64,000 nt of DNA from Mactra quadrangularis (taxonomy: Eukaryota; Mollusca; Bivalvia; Venerida; Mactridae), in the NCBI GenBank assembly GCA_025267735.1, contig CM046294.1, positions 5,552,001-5,616,000 on the forward strand, written 5' to 3'. A program made the position numbers and the translations under genes. Below are positions 1 through 12,400 of the stretch, one piece after another; position 1 is the stretch's first letter; each line of letters opens with the position of its first letter. Below the pieces are notes generated by a model. It saw nothing but the letters and a program-made list of their open reading frames with translations, did not search any database and had not been told where the DNA came from.

Positions 1-138
1 TCAAAACTATTCAAGCTTTGACAGTTGAGAAAAAATGGACTATACCTGTCTTTAATTAAATACTACTACAGAAACAGTTATCTCTTGCAATTATTTACTG
101 TTGTATAAACAGTATTTGATATAAATAATACAGAATAA

Positions 139-345
139 TCACAAAAAATCTTACGATAAAAATCATTGTAAGTCAAAAGCAAGAAACCTTCATGATATGG
201 TCATATTTAGGCCAATTAATTTCAAACATTCTTGAATTATGTAGAGTATTGGATACATTTGAATATCATATCATCATAGTTATGTTTATTATCCTTCAGA
301 CTTTAAACTGCAAAATTTATGAAATAGACTTACGATAATTTTTAT
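139..345 (-). repeat. Dispersed repeat overlapping TTLL10 3' UTR, copy 1
   Basis: The segment starting TCACAAAAAATC and including ACGATAAAAATCATTGTAAG, GAATATCATATCAT and AGTTATGTTTATTATCC is matched at about 24059-24270 in the same orientation with scattered substitutions and small indels. No terminal inverted repeats or target-site duplication are visible. Either a piece of this 3' end was copied 24 kb away, or both are copies of an interspersed element. Strand is given relative to the gene it overlaps. Confidence 0.7.
285..290 (-). terminator. Putative poly(A) signal of the TTLL10-like gene
   Basis: AATAAA reads on the minus strand about 130 nt past the TGA at 421-423, which would give a short 3' UTR. 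The hexamer lies inside a segment (about 139-345) that recurs near 24.06-24.27 kb, so it may be repeat-supplied. Assigned from position only. Confidence 0.45.
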
Positions 346-420
346 CCTAAGAAGTTTTGTGAAAACCTGCACTGAATTATAATAATTCACTATGAAAACA
401 TATAAACAAAACACAAACTA

Positions 421-3400
421 TCAATTTCCTCTTTCTAGATTTTCACGTTCTCTAGTAGGTGGGTGTGTTGAAATAGGTGTTGATCCAGTATTACTAGTTT
501 CAGCATGTGTCATTTTTAACTTTACTTCTTCTAATAGAGAGTCTGTAAGACTGCCCTGATTTAGTGATAGAGATATTTTTCCTAAGGCAGAAGTTGCTTC
601 ATTAAGACTATCAGTGGTTTTGGATAATGTATCAACTACTACGGTACTTCCTCTTGACCTTGGCTCCGACCTTGGTTCAGATTTTGTGGCCAAGCCTGGT
701 TTGTTTTCAGTATTATCATTATTTTTAACTACAGGCTCACTATCATCATTTGTTTGTTTGATTTCCTCAGTTTTCTCACTTTCCACTTCTTTATTTTTAT
801 TATCTTGTCTGGTTTTAGCAGATATGTTTGTTTTAACACTAGCTGAAGATTTCATATTTTTAGAGTTTGTCATGGAGTCTTTGTTAGCATTTGATACACT
901 AATAGAGTCATTTTTCTCTGACCTTCTTTGATTTGTGTTAAATAATGGTGTGCTCTGAGTTAATGAGCGTGGACCTTGCCTGGTAGGGGATGAACCCCTT
1001 CTAGAGCCTCCTATTGTGAGAGATTTAGGTTTATCGGCAGTGCTATTCTCCTTCACAGGTGATACACTTCTGATCTGTCTTGGCACAATAGTGTTTGGAC
1101 GTGTCCCACAATAAAGGATTGTAAAATTTTTCAAGCTTTGCAATGGCATTAACTGTTGATTTTTCTTGCTTTTCTCAAAACATTCAATGGCAACAACTGA
1201 AAATATACAAACCATATATATATAACAATGACCAAACATTAATTCAGATAAAATTTTATAAGATAAAAGATAAAACATAATTTTATAAAACAATATTTTA
1301 TACCTATAATCTATTCAATGTAGTAGATTGGTTTTTGTGATTTTTCAGTCATATATTATTCCTTGCATGAAATAGTCAATAAGTTGAATTTCAATTTGAT
1401 TAGTGTTTTTATACATATACAAATGTATGTGTATGTTCAGTCAATTTTACAATCATGTAAAATAAACCCTGATCATTTAAATCATTTTTAAGCAAAAAGT
1501 AAACATACTAAAAGAATATTTTTAATGGTCAATGAATGAAATTAAACTTAATTCAATCAATCAACATTGATGATAAATATAAAAATAAAATGTTTTTAAT
1601 TTGAATTATATTATTGCTCAAAGATTTAAAACAAAGAAGTCTCTCGTAAAGTTCCAGAAAAGCAACAACATAAATTCAAATATAAATCAAATATTACAAC
1701 TATAGACATAATAAATGACTATGGTTACAACAATTGATACTAAGTAAAGTGATCAGAACGAAGTTGACAATGATATTACAATGTATATACATGTACCGGT
1801 ATTGTAAAATAGACAACATGATCACAACATGGTATCAAAAGAAGATTTGATTAATATTTAAATATATATAACCCATAGTCTGTACCAATACTAGGATTGT
1901 GATTAGAATGGCTGATGAATCTGAAAGATAAATCTTTCAATAATATATCTTAGACAGATAATTACATTGGAACTTACTATTACAAGCATAGTTATACAAT
2001 TACAGTGAATATTTAGACACTAAGCTCTATATAGTGTACACATGCAATTATTTTCTTCAAGCAGTTACATGTACTACTTCTACAATATACAATGTATAAC
2101 TAGTCTACGTGAGAAAATTCTTAATTTAATTAAATCTTCTCGTCAGAAAACGAACACCTTGCTTCTTTGAGTACAGGACACAAAATTATTTGAATTACTA
2201 ATAAAAAAGCTCGTATCAAAAAGTATTTGCATATGATCATTTTTTTAGCCATGACCCTAGACATAAGTACATAGTAATGCTTTTACATTAATGATATTAA
2301 AAAGACCAAAGAATTGTTTAAAGCCTTTTCATCAGTTTACTATTGTTTTTTTCTACAAGCATGAACATTCAAAATTCAATTACTCAGCATCAGAAAGCAT
2401 GTGCCATTACATTATTGCATACTTTTACTATTTTGTATTGAGTAAACATATATAATAGATCTATGGGTGCACATGCTATAACACACTAAATTTAAAGTTC
2501 CAAGTATAGTAGGACATGTATACTAATCACCATTTTAAAAGCAAACAATAGCAATACACATGTACATAATACTATGTACAAATAAAACATACATGGAAAT
2601 TGTATCATCTACAAAGTGCACATTGAAATAAAGCAATTTATCAATGGTATATTCTGACTATCCAACAAGCAATTATCAACTACCAGATATAAGGAGTGGG
2701 GGTTGCCGAATGGTTACTATGTTGGACTAATTTTGATAAGAAATTCATCTATGCTTTGGTTTGAATCCCATCCCAAATGTACCCTGTTGTTTCCTTAAGA
2801 AAGAAACTTTATTCCACTTGCTCAGTACAGGGGAACCAGAGAGTGGATCTAGAAAAAGATTAATCACTAGTTGTAAGAATTTGTTTCACAATTGAGCTAA
2901 AATAATTTTGGTATAAACAAAACCTATCAGATTTAATATATAGTAAAACTAGCATTTATTGATATGGATAAAACATTAATGAGCAATAATGAATACATGC
3001 TATTTCACAACATTTATACTTTGTACATGTAAAGCCTATCCACACAAATATAAATATGATTTTCCTAACATGCATATTCTGACGTCTAAATGAACTTACA
3101 ATGAAATACATGAAAAATTACATAATGTTACAAATATGTAGCATTTACTATTTACCCTTTCACCATTTATGATGTAAAAACTATGTAGATAAAATATCCC
3201 CCAATGGGTGTTTGTCAAGAAACTGGGTGCTGAGAAAATGAGCAGACAAGATTTTTCATCAAAGGGCCATAACTCAGTGAAAAAATCGATGGACAGTAAC
3301 CAAAATATGATACGCACATGTCTGCCACATAGCTGGTATATGTGTGAAGTTTGTATAAAATCTATAAAATAGGTACTAAGAAATTGAAGAGACAAGAAAA

Positions 3401-6400
3401 AGCAATAGACCGATCAACTGACATACTGGCCTACTAACCGACAAGCAGACTCCTTTACACCACCAAAACAGAGATTTGGGGTTATACTAATGAATGATAG
3501 CGTGCAACAAGCATTCTACTATAATAGTACATGAAAATATATACAATATACTGGGTATACATCAATATTATGTGTTTTGTTTAACTACATACACAGAGTT
3601 TCCTCGACGACACCTGGTATGACCTCTTTCAGGGCCTCACAGTTACAATGAAGAGCTGGATTCGTGTTTACTTCAATTAAATGGACCTGTTAAAATATAC
3701 CATTCAACAAAACATAAGAATATATTTTTTATTAAAAACAACTAACAAAATTATGTGGTACAAAAACATGACTAAATTTCAAAGTCTTTTACTAAGAATT
3801 ACAAATTATATGTATTTCCGAGGATTTGAGCTTGTCTTGAATTCCAGAAATAATGTTCAGTAGTATAAATAAGGCACTGATTCTTCAAGTTTTTCAAATC
3901 TAGCTTTTATATTTTCTATACACTTCTGAAACTTTGTCATGCTTTTCTACCATATTTGTTTGTTTAAAACAAGTTTGAATTTGTCACATATTGAAGTGTT
4001 GGTATGTTTTAATTCTTTATGAGAAGAGCTTTCGCAATTTAACAATCTGTCTTTCTTGAAGACACCTTCATAGTGATTCTTTCAAAGAAAATATGTCATT
4101 TGCAAAATATTTCAAACAATTATTTACTTAAATAAACCCTTTATATTAAGTTCAATGCAACTTTTTATTAATGAAATATAAAAAGACTTAAAGCAGGGTT
4201 TTATATATTTCTGCAATTCAAATAATTTGTATTTTTGTCCTTTGACCTCATCGTTCAGTCAAATATTTTATTTTTTCCTTGAAATTTTTCATTAAGGATT
4301 TTTGTGAGAAAAAGTAAAAAAAGACTTAAATTTTGGTTTTCATTGGATTTCATATTATTGTTCTATATAAATTTTCATATCAAACCAATACTTAAATATA
4401 AGACAAATTCAAACACTAAGGTCACGCTGTTATAATCTAAAGGTCAAATATACTACAACATAATTATGTTTGACGTACATAAACTGTCCGCGATCAAACC
4501 GGGTAATAACTCTTTCTGACATCGACATTTTCTTGAAAGTGAGGGATTAACGTTCATCTCAATTAGCCAAGTCTGAAAGAGAGACAAAAGGCCATATTGT
4601 ATCAGAGGGGTCACAACTGTCCCTTGTAGTTCTCATTGTAAAGGAGAGACCGCCACTCTAGCACATCCTTCTGATTATCCTTTGGGGGTGTTTAACGCCG
4701 TATCAACACATTGTATAGGTCAAACTATAGCGGTCAGTCAATTAACCTACTCACTGTTCCTTGAACTGTTAACCAACTACTAGGTGCATACTTTTATCAC
4801 TGACTGACAACTGCCAAACATAATTAAGAATCATAGGTAGGAGGGAGAATGGCCGTAGAAATAATATCATGACCAAGCTCCACCAAAGTATGCCCCGCCC
4901 GGGAATTGAACCCACTACCCCTTGATCATTTGATTGGCGTGCTACCAACTGAGCTAGCCAGGTGGCTACCGTCTGATTAGTCAAGGCATTATGCATCAAG
5001 GGTGTACTCAGTAATTTCCAGTGTACCAAACCTAACATTTTTGTATGGTTTCAATTTCCAAGTATTTTGAACATGCTTGATTGGTAAGTCCATACACCTA
5101 CTGTGTCCATCTTAGTTAATATTCTGATAATTAATGAAAGAAACTAACTACTGTAGAGCATATGACTAGACTACTTGTATCACTTTGTAACTTTCATGTC
5201 AAGAGTTTCCAACAAGACTGCAGTAACTTACTCTTTCACTCAATGCACTTAATACATTCTTGCCTGCAACTCTTGATGTACATGTATATAGAACATGTTT
5301 ATCTGCATTGTTCCACCATTAGGACCATCAAAATAGTTGGCCTTAATAGTGCAACAGTCTTAAAATCATCAAAAAATTGCTAAAATTTTCATCAATAACA
5401 GAAGAGCTGTTACAGCAGACATTTGGAATTTTATTTCTAGGTTACATATGCCACTTTACTCCATGATAAGAAACAGAATTATTATTTTATTTGTGAAAAA
5501 TAAATTATAAAGTAATTAGTAAAAGATATATATATATCTAAATATACCAGGTCTAAGTTTTGAAATTGTAATTGTAAGATTATTTTCAAACAAGAGCAGT
5601 CCAATGAAAGTGCACTAAATTATTCAGGGTGCTCCAGTAAATGAAATTAATCATTGATACCCAAACACATTAAGATGAAAGAAATTATACGTGGATAATT
5701 TTATTATTATAATAATAGTTGAATTTGTAAAATTTGCACACAAAGCTTCAGAGCATAAAAGGGCCACAACCAAGACAAACGCAATTTTGTATTTAACTAC
5801 CCATGATAACCCTGTAGACATGAGTGAATTCCTTAAGTAGCTGCAGGGATAAAATGTTGCATCATAACATTAACCAAGCAATTTTTAAATCTACGAGATA
5901 TAGGCCATATATGTGATTCTTTTAAATTGCATACTAGAGCTATGCAACTAAGTCTTTGACCTTCAATGGAAATTCCATAGACATGTGTGAAGTTTCAAAA
6001 GAATTCCTTCAGTATTCGCAAAAATAAAATGTTCCGCCAAAAATATCTTGACAATTCTTAAAATAGCTGACAATTCTCAAAATAGTCCAGCTAAAAAGCA
6101 ACAAGATCTTTCTTTGCTGGATATAAGACCCATATTAAAGTTTATGGAATTAAATTTTCAAGTCATGTGATTATGTTTTGATTGAAGTAATAATAATTTG
6201 GTAGTAAACAAATATGATTACATGTACCGGGTATCCATTTAATAAAGTAGTTTTAGACAAAAGTGTAGAAACTATACAAGAACAAAATCATCAGAGAGCA
6301 AGTTTGAAAGTCAGGCCTTTGTTAATATGCTAACTAAATTAATTATATTTGCATGTCTGTAGACATTTGCAAAATTTCTAATGAATGCGTTCAGCAACTG

Positions 6401-9400
6401 AGGTGATAAAACTTGATATTTAATAAAACATGATTCAAAACACATCCAAGAGTACTTGTATTTGATGTAAACTTGCTATACTGAAGACATGTGGGAAGTA
6501 TGAAGTAAACCCATTCTGAGGTTTGAAAGATAAGGGTCAATAAGCCATGGAAGACAGTTTCTTATTTCCTATGCATAAAAATAAAAGGACATCATGTTTT
6601 TTTTCAAAAGCTAAAATGCATATTGAAAAATAAGCATATACTTGGAGCTCAAATTTATAGACTTTTCCAGCAGAATAATCGCTTGTATCTAATGTGTCGG
6701 TGCAGAATGCAGTTATCCTTTTTTTTCTGAAAAATATGCAACACTTATTAAATTCTATAGTTCTTTGTACACATACTTGTTATTCAACTTTCACTCAGAT
6801 ACAAACAAAGTTTTATCTAATGGAAAAACTGTTTGCTAGAGTTCCAAGTCAAATCTATAACAAATTTCAAGATACACCAACTGTAGACATGTATTAATAA
6901 GATATATCAAAATGATACCTTCATTTCTGTGTCCACCATAAAATCAAGACCAAATAAATCAAAGAAACCAATTCTAGATTGTAGTTTATGTTTTACACTG
7001 TTAAAACAATGAATCATAATCTTCTGCATTTGTTTCTGTAATGAACCAAGAAAATTACGGTCAGTGTGCATGAAGGCAGAATTGAAAACATACAACCAGC
7101 ATAACTGATCCTCTAAACCGGGTTACATGGAGATCAGATGTCAGAAGACCTAGCCACCTGCTGCCTACCCCAGTTCCTGGGATACTGGCAGCAGATGACA
7201 AATAAACCTGAACTTAATTGATTGATGATTGAATGAAAATATACATAAATTACATATAAAGTGTACCATGTAGTGTTTATTTAAACTAAGTTTAAGGCTG
7301 TCTGAACGCAATTTAGGTTATTCTATGTTGACCAGCACTCTAACTTAGGGGTTAGTAAAGAAGGATGGTGATTGGACCAAATAACCCCTGATCATTGAAA
7401 TCGCCTGCAAGGATGTGACCCTTTCACAGCACCCATTTGCACCAAGGTGGAGTGGAACAATTGTTGGTACATTTCTAGCTATAGAAAATTAGCAGTTGGG
7501 TTTGAACCCAAGATCTCTCGATCCCTAAGCAAGCATCATACCACAGGAACACTGTTACTACCTAACTGCTCCAACCAGCTGTTTGTACAAACACTGTAGT
7601 TTTGACTTTGTTCCACTTGGGTACCAGTTAGAACTCCTAGGAAAACATTGTTCCCAAGCCACTGGTAAAAAAAATGTGGGTTTAGCGCAAAAGAGTCATA
7701 ACTCACTTTTTTCTCATATAAAGTTACGACTGTTTTGTACTAAACGCACAAAAATTAAGATCTCACTAAGTGTATACTTACAGTAAATGTATTATAAACC
7801 CAATCTTCTTCAATCTCTACAGGACAATCAGGTCTAACATGATCATTTACATAATTATTAAATTTATCCATACTCCAAGCTGTATCTTCCTTCAATTCTT
7901 TATAGTTAGGGTCTTTCTTCTGTACAAACTGTACATAGAGAAAAAAACAAGGGAGATAATATTATATAACCTATTTATAGAGAAAACAAGGGAGATAATA
8001 TTGTATAACCTTTTTTTCAGAGAAAACAAGGGAGATAACATTGTATAACCTATTTTTAGAGAAAACAAGGGAGATAACATTGTATAACTTATTGTTAGAG
8101 AAAACAAGGGAGATAACATTGTATAACTCACTTATAGAGAAAACAAGGGAGATAATGTATACAAAAAATATAGAGAAATCAAAGGAGATAAAATTGTATA
8201 ACCTTCATGAGGAAAAAGAAGATAATATAGTACAAACTATTTAAAGAGAAAACAAGCATGATAATATTGCATAAGAAAAGTTTATTGTATTAACTTAACA
8301 CTAAGGTGTCAGCGAGCAAAAAATGTTAAAGTATGCTATCAAAACATGTTTAATAGTCAAAATAAGATTTATGATTTTTTTTTAAACTGGGTTTAACACC
8401 TTGTCAACACAATTTTTTAGATTATTTTATGGCATACAGTGCACCTAACTTAGCTTTCTTGGACCCTTGTCTAAAACCAGTACTCACCTACCCTTTTACA
8501 AGGCTAGAAACTTCCATATACACATGTACCTAAATTGAGGAAAATTGACATTATTGTAAAATTTCATAGAAAGGTATAACCTCCCAGGGTGGAAATCAAA
8601 CCTGAACCCCCTTCGGGACACTAGATTTGAAATCCAGGCTCACTTCCAACCGTGCTACCAACCTAGGTTGATATATATAATATACTACATGTAATACTAG
8701 ACAGAAGGTCATAATTACCTGATTAGTTAAATGTGTACCAAGGTTGGTATCTTCAGTACTATATTTTAGACATGACAATCTTACATAACCTTTATGATAT
8801 AATATTAAAAATGGCACTGTTGAAGCTACTAACATATATGCTCTCACATCAAATTTACGTCCATCTAGTAATAGAGGATTCATAATATATCTGAAATAAT
8901 AGAAATATCATTATGTCAATATTGTATATAATTAGAGGTTATTATACATTTTACTGTACAATACGGAAATATATTTGGACGAGTACACAGCTTAAAAAGT
9001 CATATTGGACTAGCCAATAGGCGAGTCAAATATGACTTTTTAAGCTGTGTACAAGTCCAAATATATGCCGTATTGTACAGTAAAATGTATAATAACCTTT
9101 TTATTATATATCTTTCGTTTATTTGAAATAATCATCATCGCTATCATCCCCAACAAAGCAATCACAGCCATTCTTATCACATCGTTCAGTGCACATGTAC
9201 CAAACCGTCCAAAACGAAAACAATATATATTTTTGGATCCAATACGGGAATATATTGGACGGTCACGTGGTACAAATGCAGGTTGTCGATTGGTTAGATT
9301 TATTAGATATATAATAATTTGTAATATGTTAATATTAAGATTCATTCCCGTACCCAGAGTCTAGTAGGATTCTCAATACTAGCGAGTACGAGAATCTTGA

Positions 9401-12400
9401 TAACCTCGTGGTACAAGAATGGTAAGATTGGACTTATCCATCTTCATCATTATTATTATCTTTATATTATCAGCCAGAAGACTATAGATTGAGTCCATCA
9501 AAATTACCTTTGGTCCAGTGACTATCAAGATGTGAGTGGTCTGACTGTCCACCAACTTTAAATGTCACTTTTTGGATATTGAATCATGAAAAATCATGAT
9601 TTGTTGTTATAATAACTATTTGAATTTAGGATAAATCAATTTTGGACAGCATATTTCAACCCATTGCAAATATGTTTTTATAGTTAGTTTTCATTTGGTA
9701 CAGTAGAAGATTTCCTTTTGCTGTGCTGATTAAAGTTTGTCGTGAAGACTGTAATATTCATACAAAATATATAACAAAATCAATCACTGATACACGATCC
9801 ATTTGAAATTTAAAGTGAATATTTTCATTTGTTGAAGTTACAATTACAATATTTGCACGCATAACTAAGATTTTGTAAGTATAAAAGGGAGATTAGTCAG
9901 TAAAATTTATGCTGGAGTTATGCAACATGTGTAAAGTTTAAAGTAAATTTCTTCATTAATTGCAAAGATGAAATATTGCACTATAAGGAATATCTTACCG
10001 TTGTACAATTCTATTCATTAAAGGTCTACCAGGTTTTTGTGCTTGTTGTTTCTTTTGTTCTCTTTCTTCTAATATTTGATTGATTTCTTCTCTTGTACGT
10101 ATCAGAAATATTCCTTTACCTTGATTCATACCAACAGGTTTACATATCCATATCTCATTATCTACATTGAATTACAAGATAGAAAAAATAGACAAGTAAA
10201 ATAAATTCTTATGTATGCAAATCTGCACAATTTTATTAAATTCTTTTTTTAAATGAGTTCTTAACAGCAAAATTAACACTCAATTGATGTTTTTGGTGCT
10301 TGATCAAAGAAACTTTACACCAAGAATATGCCAAGCTTTTATTGGTGTAAGTTCATGTAAAACATTATACATTGTAGAAAACATCACGATCTTTTTCTCA
10401 ACAAAAGTTACAAGAGTTATCACACATAGGGATCAAGAGGTCCTGGGTACAATCACAACAACGGGAATTCCTAATTTGCTTGAGCAAGAAATTGACCAGT
10501 AATTTTGCTTCACTTCACCTAGTAAGTATAAATGGGTACCTATGAGGGTAATATAATTCAGTTGATTTTTTGACATCTGTGCCAACCAACAAAACAAAAT
10601 TTACACCAATTTTAGTGTTTGAAATAGGCCTATGAATCTATAATTTTTCTAGGTATGCAAAAGATGTTGGTGTCATTCGAAAGAGAAAAGTATTAGCTTT
10701 TTTAAATAATATATCTCATATGTATATCAAGTGTTTTTGACTCAGGGTTGTGGTGGCTGACCATGCATGTGACTATCAAAGATTTCTAAATACCATAATA
10801 TTAACATGTATAATGGAAAACTTTCCCCTAATTAAACTTAGGTAAAAAATCCATCATTTTGTGAGTAATATACCTTGTATGAATATTTCTTCATATCAGA
10901 CAATACCATGTAATGTACAAACCTTTATATACTTCTAGAAATAATTCTCTATCAGATTTCTCATCTAGTTTATATGTCTCAGGATGAAAGTCAGACATTC
11001 TAAGACGTGGTAACCTCCCTTTAGTACTTAAAGTAACTCTTTCATATTCCTTTAAACTATTGAGTAAACCAAGTTTATTGGTTAATAGATGAGAGTTGGG
11101 AACATGATTTACTAATTGTTCACCTGAAATTACAAGATGTTAAAATATCACAATACAATGTATAATACCTGTATCATTGTGTTCAAGGGACGTCACTCTA
11201 GAATGTGTAGGTTGATTTATCTCATTAAACTCTTTTTCAAAGGAGGTGATAAAATATCATAGTACAATGTCTTATAACCGAGTCAATGATTCAAGGGACA
11301 TCACTCTACAATCTGTAGGTTGAAGATTTTGTCACATGTTCCTTATAGGTAAGCTTGAATGTTTTATCCGATTAAAATACAATAAATATGACATAGCAGG
11401 TCACCATAATGAAAACTGTCAGATTCAGAATGACATTTGCTTAATATAAACAAGAACAAAATATATCTGAGAGATGTTGCATGTATGGCTAAATGAATTT
11501 GTAATATATCAGAAAGATTTCCTTGTATGTTTATAGCAAAGATATCATTTTCTTAACAGCAAGTGTCTTATTTTCTCATGTTAATTACAAGTACCAGTGA
11601 TGCCATGGAAATCACTATTATGCAGAAATAGAAGTAGTCACCCTGGGGCACACTTTTCCTGGGTGCCAAGAAAATAACCATAACTGCTCTCAAATAATAC
11701 TTGTTCTTTATATTTTATTTGTTTCTGGAAGTTATTGAACTATTAGATGGTTTACCTTCTCTAAAATTGCCATAGTTTATTCTAGTTTTACATTCCACCC
11801 ATTTTAATCTAAATCTTTCATCATATTTGTCTGTAATTCTTTTCCATCCTAAACTTAATAATGGTGCCTCAACTCTACAAAATATAAAACAATGATTTAA
11901 TATGCATTGTGTAGTATTAAAAATATAATGTACAACTTCAAAAAGTGCTAACAACGCTGGCAGACATGGAGTTTTAAAGAAGTACACTAACATGGAATTA
12001 TACAACAAACAGAAGTGATACAATGGAAATTTCCCATACATTCATCTATCATATGGATACTAAACCAAATCAGATTCACTTCAATTGCTTCCAGCTGAGT
12101 TTCCCAGCTGCTTACATATCCTTCTCCTCAAATATGAACAGGTAATACAAGTATTCATTTGGATAATTTGTCATAATTATTTAAACAAATCATTATAAGT
12201 TGGATAAATCACTTTCAGAGTCTGCTTCATTGTCCCCCCTCCCAGTACTGAGCTAGTAGAAAAAAAAATCTCAAGGAAACAAAGGAGGTTTTAGATGAGA
12301 TTTGAACCAATGATGAGCCAATGATTATGAGTCCAATGTTGTAACTGCTTGGCCATGTCTACTCCTTAAGGACCCATGATTTATCTTCGTGACTAAAGGA

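Noticed and set aside
614..931. Plus-strand 105-codon frame
   Set aside because: Antisense of the low-complexity tail exon of the TTLL10-like gene; hydrophobic composition is a shadow of Lys/Asn/Ser codons.
4769..5038. Open frame LAQLVARQSNDQGVVGSIPGRG on the minus strand
   Set aside because: Runs through the tRNA-like head of a SINE family A copy; this translation is a well-known artefact of tRNA-derived SINEs. The same applies to 13597-13779 and 16500-16794.
7892..8244. Open frames with repeated LYNL...EKTREI or YTMLSPLFSL units
   Set aside because: Produced by the minisatellite period on both strands, not a repeat protein.
7932..8275. Possible CRISPR-like array
   Set aside because: Units are contiguous about 40-bp minisatellite copies without unique spacers, in a eukaryotic intron.
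9040..9364. Overlapping frames of about 100 codons on both strands
   Set aside because: They cross the 163-bp hairpin and its relative; palindromic sequence gives matching frames on both strands.
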